From contig VNWV01000001.1 of assembly GCA_009801085.1 (NCBI GenBank), positions 7,068,001-7,132,000 on the forward strand: a stretch of 64,000 nucleotides of DNA, written 5' to 3'. A program made the translations under genes and the position numbers. The notes below the pieces were generated by a model. It saw only the letters and a program-made list of their open reading frames with translations, was not told where the DNA came from and did not search any database. The stretch is from Lasiodiplodia sp. COLG20. Its lineage: Eukaryota; Ascomycota; Dothideomycetes; Botryosphaeriales; Botryosphaeriaceae. Of the stretch, positions 58,969 through 64,000 are shown piece by piece. Positions within the stretch are counted from its first letter, which is position 1. Every line of letters starts with the position of its first letter.

Positions 58969-60814
58969 CTACGCACTGTTCCTCTCCTTGAACACCAACT
59001 TCAACTCAGGCAGAGTCATAGTCCAACAATCGCCACTGCCGTTGATAAACTTCTGTCCATCCTCGCCCTCAGCAAAGGTAACCTTGTACTTCGCCATAGT
59101 CCTAGCCAAAACACTCTTCAGCTCCCACATGGCGAGCTTCTGACCAACGCAGTAGTAGGTGCCGACCTGGAAGGGGAACCAGGCGGAGCGGTCGATGAGG
59201 AGAGGAGCCTCGGGGGTGCCGGGGATCCAGCGGTTGGGCAGGAACTCGGTAGCGCGGCCGAAGTAGCGCTCGTCGCGCTGGATGCACCACTGGGGCATCA
59301 TGACGATGGTGTTGCCGGGGATGTTGATGTCACCGTACTTGGCGTCGCGCACGTACAGACCCTCGGGAGGGGTGACACGGGGGTTGCCGGAGGGGATCGG
59401 GGGCTGCAGGCGGAGGGTCTCGTTGATGATGGCTTCCAGGAGGGGCACGCGGTCGAGCATCTCAGTGGTCAGGGTCGAAGGGTCGGCGAGGGCGCTCTCG
59501 GGGACGTTGGCGATGATGGAGTCGTAGAGCTCCTGCTGGATCTCGGGGTACACGCTGAGGTAGTAGAGGAAGTTGGTCATGGTGGCGGTGGCGGTGTCAC
59601 TGTTGGGTTGGTTAGCATGGTGGTGTTTGTAGGCAGAGGGAGTTGGATAGACGTACGCTCCGGCCATGACAAGACTGCGGGTATCATCGTCGAGAGCCTC
59701 AATGGTCTGGGCGCCCCACGGCTTCTTCTCCTCGTAGGCTTGGATGAGCCAGGCCAAGACGTCAGTGGGAGCCTCGGGCTTCTCCTCAGAGTTGTGGACG
59801 GCCTTCATCTTCTCCCTAACCAAGTCCCTGCAGTAGCGCGCATAGGGCTCCATAGCGGCTTGGCCGCCAGGCATGCGTTGCAAGACGTTGCCCAACCACG
59901 GAACGTGCTTCAAAAGACCCAGAGCGAAACCAAAGTCGTGCATTTGCTTGATGGCGGCGTGGTCGGTAGCCTTGCGCAGGCAGTCGAAGTCCTTGCCGAA
60001 GCCAACAACACCCATGATGTCGTAACCGAGCCAAGAGATCCAGTCGGTGACATTGACGGGCTTACCGAGATACTGGGGCTCGCCGAGGCGGTTGAGGAAG
60101 AGCGAGATGGTCTCCTGCATGGCAGGGTTGTACCTGGCAACCTCTGAAAGGGCGTCAGTTGGAGAAAACAATGGCGGGGTTCGGGGCGTCTAACGTTGAG
60201 GGGTCATGGAGATTTCCCACGCCCTCCTTCCTCTGCGGTGGTCCTCGGGATCCATCTTGAAGGGCAGACCCTGGCACTCGATCCTGGTCTCGGCCATGCC
60301 GTAGAAGTTGCCCTTTCCGCAGGTGATGATCTGGCTCAGTGGCGAGATGCGGTTAATGGAAAGCTCGCGGGGACCTGTATGCGCTGTTAGTATCGAGATC
60401 AGAAGATGATGAGAAGGCTGCATTACCAGTGCGCACAACATCGCCATATTGCTTGTGAAGCTTCTCGACTTCGAAGTGGTACTGAAGGTTACGCGACATG
60501 TACCAGCCGTAGAACTTGGAAACCTTGGCTCCGAACGGGCCGGGGAAGTTGCGGAGGCGGTGGAAGAAGAGGCGGTACACGATCGTGGAGACTGCCAAGC
60601 TCGCGACAAAGATGATGGCAGCAATGGCGAGGGATGTTGCGGATTCGGCAATCGGTTTTTGGAAGATGCTAACGTCGATGTACAGGCCGGCAAGCCAGAC
60701 GGCGCCGAGACCTGCAACAGTCTGGGGAACAACAAAGTCCAGCTCAAACTTCTGGACTGCGGCGTGGAAACCCACGCCGAGGACGGCGGACGTGACCCAC
60801 GTGGAGGCCCCCAT
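58969..60814 (-). CDS. membrane-bound cytochrome P450 monooxygenase
   Basis: Four exons (60427-60814, 60195-60374, 59657-60143, 58969-59599) with agreeing phases give 561 residues. The third intron (57 bp, TGCTAAC branch) can also be read through in frame. The N-terminus has three hydrophobic segments (about 5-20, 27-50, 58-82) before the NFPGPFG hinge, more than the single anchor of typical P450s. The I-helix motif AGADT is at residues 350-354, ExxR is INETLRL (Glu412, Arg415), and the heme loop is FPFQVGTYYCVGQKLA with Cys502 as the iron ligand. The gene lies on the same strand as the C2H2-PAH gene, 241 bp upstream of its start. It is an intact oxidoreductase needing a P450 reductase; the substrate cannot be told. 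No polyketide or peptide synthase is present in the window. Confidence 0.92.
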
Positions 60815-63235
60815 GCTTCTAGATTAGTAATTAAGAACGGCGGGAGAATGTCTGCACGAGATGGGACATTCCTCGCAGTTAATATACGCCCTCTTGCGGC
60901 GTCGTGCGGCGTCGTGCTTCGCACGCGGCGCCCACATGGCGAGCGGGTCGGTACTCCACACCTCCCCCTTGACAGGGGTTGTCAAACGGTACCCCGCTCC
61001 CTTACTCGCTCAGCGCTTCTGATCTCCCTAAACGAATCCCTTTCATGGTGTTCTCCGAGACCTGATGCACGGCCGGGATCCAAAGCGGCATAGCGAACAT
61101 GGGCTTTAGGAGGCTGGCCCACCTAGCGAAACACTCAGTGCCGCCGATTGGATGGAATACGAAAGCAATCCGTCAGCATCTCCACTATCGAAAGATAAGG
61201 CAATGGCGTGAACAGTTGAAAGGATGCGCAATGACTCGAGTGTGCGCCGCTAAAACGGATATTTCGAAAGGGGCAAGCGAAGATTGGGGTGGACGCCCTA
61301 AACGGCTTTGCAATGGACGTGATTGGTCCGTCGCTCATCTCAAAATGACAGGGACGTTTTATTACCACCATTCCGGCCGTTGGTGATGAGTATCTGCGAC
61401 GACTTATCACGACCGGCGCAACATGCACGATGACGGAGTGTTTCAGCGAGTCATATACGCTGTCGCGTCCGAACGCTCGCATTATCTAGGGAGATTGCTG
61501 ATTGCCGAACGCCCACGTGGCGCACGTGGTGAACAGCAAGCGACCACGCGACGTGGGACGATGCGGCGGCCCGCCCCGCAGTAAAACGGTGGACTGAAGA
61601 CGAAATTGCAAGGGTCCTGAAGAATCGATTAGGCTGGGCTCTAAAGCGCTGCATAGGAAGCCGCCATCTGCACGATTATAGACGCGGCAATTCCCGACAC
61701 CTAACTTTTTATCTTTTCTGTTTTTAGAAGCAATGGCAATCCGTTGCGATAAGCATCGTAACTATCGCAATGCATAATTCCGAAGAGGCCGCCCGTGTCG
61801 CAAGTCGAAGCGCGATCGTCCAAGGCTCTTTCTTTGTTGTTCATTAGCAAGATTCCTAGGGTGGATAGTCGCGGCCCGCGGGTAGTTGCCGCTGTCAGAG
61901 CTAAAATAGCGCTGCATCTAGATGCCTACCGTCTACGGCTAACGGCAAATCAAGTTGCCGCTAGCGCTACCAGCGGCTTCAGCGGCTCTACCCCCTCCCC
62001 CTCCCGCTCCTCCTTGCTCCTCCAGCTCCTTCAGTTCCTTCAGTTCCTGCAGCCCCTGCCGCTCATCACCCACCGCCAGCGCTACTACCAGCAATACATT
62101 CAGTATACTTTCTTTTGGAAATAAAGCACCGAGTACGAAAGTACGAAGACACGGACAAACGAACGAAATTATGATAAGTGGTTGCCGCTATACGCTCGTG
62201 TCGAAATTTTACGAACCGCGTAAATTTCGACTTACCTTTCAAATGCCATCACCACCTATAGAGCGAGAGCTTTAACGTGTAAAGACGCTTTGGCCAGGTT
62301 AAAAGGGTCTTTAAAAAGGAGTATTGCTAATTTTAACTCGCGGCACTGACAGTGCGGGTGGCGCCTGAGGAGCTGGAGGATCTGGAGCTGTGGTCGCAAA
62401 TCGAATTGCTATTACCCGTGCCTTCGAATTGCCCGTGCCTCCAGCATCGCTTGCGTTTACCAGCAAACCTTAACCCTAATGCGTGGAAATTCGCTCATGT
62501 TTGCTCACCGGTTGATAGCCTTGCTCTCCTATATCGTATTAGAAGGCGGAGTAATGCGTCATCGATGGGTTGATCTTTCGACGACGACTGCATCAATTCG
62601 GACTGTAGCAAGGTATACTCTTAGTTTGAATTCATCAAGAGCATCCTCGTCGAAGGCTTACTCGTTGTTGCACTGCATCGTCCAACGGACTCGTTCTACC
62701 ATTGAGCAGTCCCTTGCCACACAACACCATCTAATGCTTGCCATCGAATGAATTCCAGGGGCTCCTTACCCGGATGATCCTGACTGCTTTAAGCGACGAC
62801 GGTGACACGAGGAATGCGGTCAGGGTCCATCTGTCGGTGAATATTGAGATCCTTCGGCTGTGCTAGGATCACGGCCTTGTCCATCAACCACCACATGCGT
62901 AAGGTTCGCAAAAGATTCTTGGCAAACGCGGTCGATGCTATCATCGTTTCTTAATTGAATGATGCGGAATCGAAAGATATAGGGAGGTCTCTCGTCTAGC
63001 TTCTAGATGTAGACAATGGGATACTTTCCACCGTATTCATCATCACCGTTGCTGCTGTCGAGGCATTTCGGGCGGCTGAGGTAGATTTTTCTTTTTAACC
63101 AATGGCACTCCTTTGCATGAAAGTCGGTTTTGCGTAGAGTATTCATGGGATAGGTTTCTGAATCCACAATGGTTGTCCGTAGGGTTGAGCCCTAAGGTTC
63201 TCCTAATTTCCTAGTCATGGGGTACGTACCCCCAT
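60815..63235. other. intergenic, no gene recognised
   Basis: About 2.4 kb. The first few hundred bases are presumably the P450 promoter. The segment 61,990-62,070 is CT-rich with repeated CTCCT and CAGTTCCTT units. No gene family is recognised. Confidence 0.4.
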
Positions 63236-64000
63236 GTCAATGATCGACACGCTCGGCGCCGATCGAGATCTCGAAGGCGAGTTGGCAGAGCTCTGGGTCT
63301 GTTGCATGAATACGGCTGCCGGCATTAGGCCGGTCGCGAAAGCGGGGTTACCATTTGGAGAGGCCTAAGAAATCTTCTATAACCTGAAAAATTCCCACTT
63401 TCGCTTTTACCAGCAAGAAGTTCGCACCTCGGATTGGCTTATTGGATGAGCAAGACTACCCAGCAGATACACAGAAGACCCACGAGGGAATTGGGCTACT
63501 ACTCAAGAATACATCCCAAGCGCAGCTGGAATGGCTCCACAGTCATGTTGCTCAAGATTATTTGTTGCGGACGAGAGTATGCGGGAGGTTGCTGACGCCA
63601 AGAGCACGGAACTACTCTCAGGCTCTTGTGTTCGGTCTCTCCTATAGTCTCCTGGATCACCCTCTTTTCTTTGGTGAGGTTGAAAGCGCCGATTCTTCCA
63701 TGGTACATGGGGTAAAGGAAGTACCACTTTCCTGGTAATGTGCACTCAATTCGGGAGCTGCTTGCGAAGTACGAACATGATCAGCAGGGCGCATGTTCTC
63801 TACTTGCTTTCATCCATGTATAATGGGCGTTGCAAGTTTTGCAACGTCAACCCATCGATTCTTCGTCTCGCTGGCATTCTTGGCTAAACCTCGGTGCTGA
63901 CGATGCTCCTCGTCCGTACCACAGACATTCCCGAGGATATCTGGAAGAAATCCATTGTCGACCTGCCCGTTGTTGACCTCATAACAGATAAAAGTGACGG
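63236..64000 (+). other. possible fragmented coding region at the window end
   Basis: Protein-like stretches follow one another in different frames: MIDTLGADRDLEGELAELW (about 63,242), LLKNTSQAQLEWLHSHVAQ (63,502-63,558), NVHSIRELLAKYEHDQQGA (63,738-63,794) and MLLVRTTDIPEDIWKKSIV (63,904-63,960, open to the edge). No set of introns joining them could be found. It may be a decayed gene or exons of one continuing beyond the window. No family is recognised. Confidence 0.25.

Noticed and set aside
58933..60147. 404-codon plus-strand open frame
   Set aside because: It lies antisense to the P450 exons and its Gly/Val/Leu-rich composition is the mirror of the coding strand. The minus strand carries all P450 motifs.
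54872..60814. Secondary-metabolite gene cluster
   Set aside because: A P450 next to a zinc-finger regulator is suggestive, but no synthase, cyclase, transporter or other tailoring enzyme is found in the window.
1..64000. CRISPR arrays, prophage or bacterial operons
   Set aside because: No regularly spaced repeats or bacterial gene organisation; spliceosomal introns show that the DNA is eukaryotic.

Overview
The window is nuclear DNA of a filamentous ascomycete (Pezizomycotina, most likely Dothideomycetes). Support comes from short 50-70 bp introns with GTANGT donors and CTAAC/CTGAC branch sites, 2EXR-family proteins, a GT32 type II membrane protein, the PET8-like mitochondrial protein family and fungus-type C2H2 modules. 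Placement below class level is not possible from sequence reading. There are no CRISPR arrays, operons or complete tRNA/rRNA genes.

0.7-25 kb is conserved, gene-dense core: a one-pass membrane protein (770-1433), a small mitochondrial protein (1886-2251, minus), a DOA4-type ubiquitin hydrolase (4098-7598, minus), divergent from it VPS27/ESCRT-0 (8402-10719), a GT32 glycosyltransferase (12594-14561, minus), divergent from it an alpha/beta-hydrolase-fold protein without its nucleophile (15308-16615), a 1587-residue coiled-coil protein (18517-23630) and mitochondrial ribosomal protein bL33m with a 13-nt first exon (24173-24913, minus). Head-to-head DOA4 and VPS27 act at successive steps of the same process, endosomal sorting of ubiquitinated cargo.

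25-41 kb is accessory sequence. A tandem duplication of a whole 2EXR gene unit, promoter and 3' flank included, gave a three-exon copy (27248-28539) and a copy that lost its start codon and first two exons (25661-26605). Further 2EXR relics lie near 30.8 kb and 33.8 kb, beside a decayed F-box/LRR-like gene, an RNase H-like fragment, a tRNA-like relic and a 42-bp near-palindrome. Much of 37.8-41 kb is AT-rich and without recognisable genes.

41-64 kb is mixed: a nuclear-looking disordered protein (44785-46140, minus), a frameshifted third 2EXR paralogue (48253-49468, minus), a J-domain plus cysteine-rich protein (51914-53327, minus), a nine-exon protein combining C2H2 fingers with a Sin3-type PAH domain (54872-58727, minus), and, 241 bp upstream of it on the same strand, a membrane cytochrome P450 (58969-60814). 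The last 3 kb holds fragments of possible coding sequence but no gene that can be modelled.

Exon models were built by hand from splice signals and reading-phase agreement. The strongest new observation is the C2H2-PAH architecture, followed by the DOA4-VPS27 gene pair and the decaying 2EXR family.
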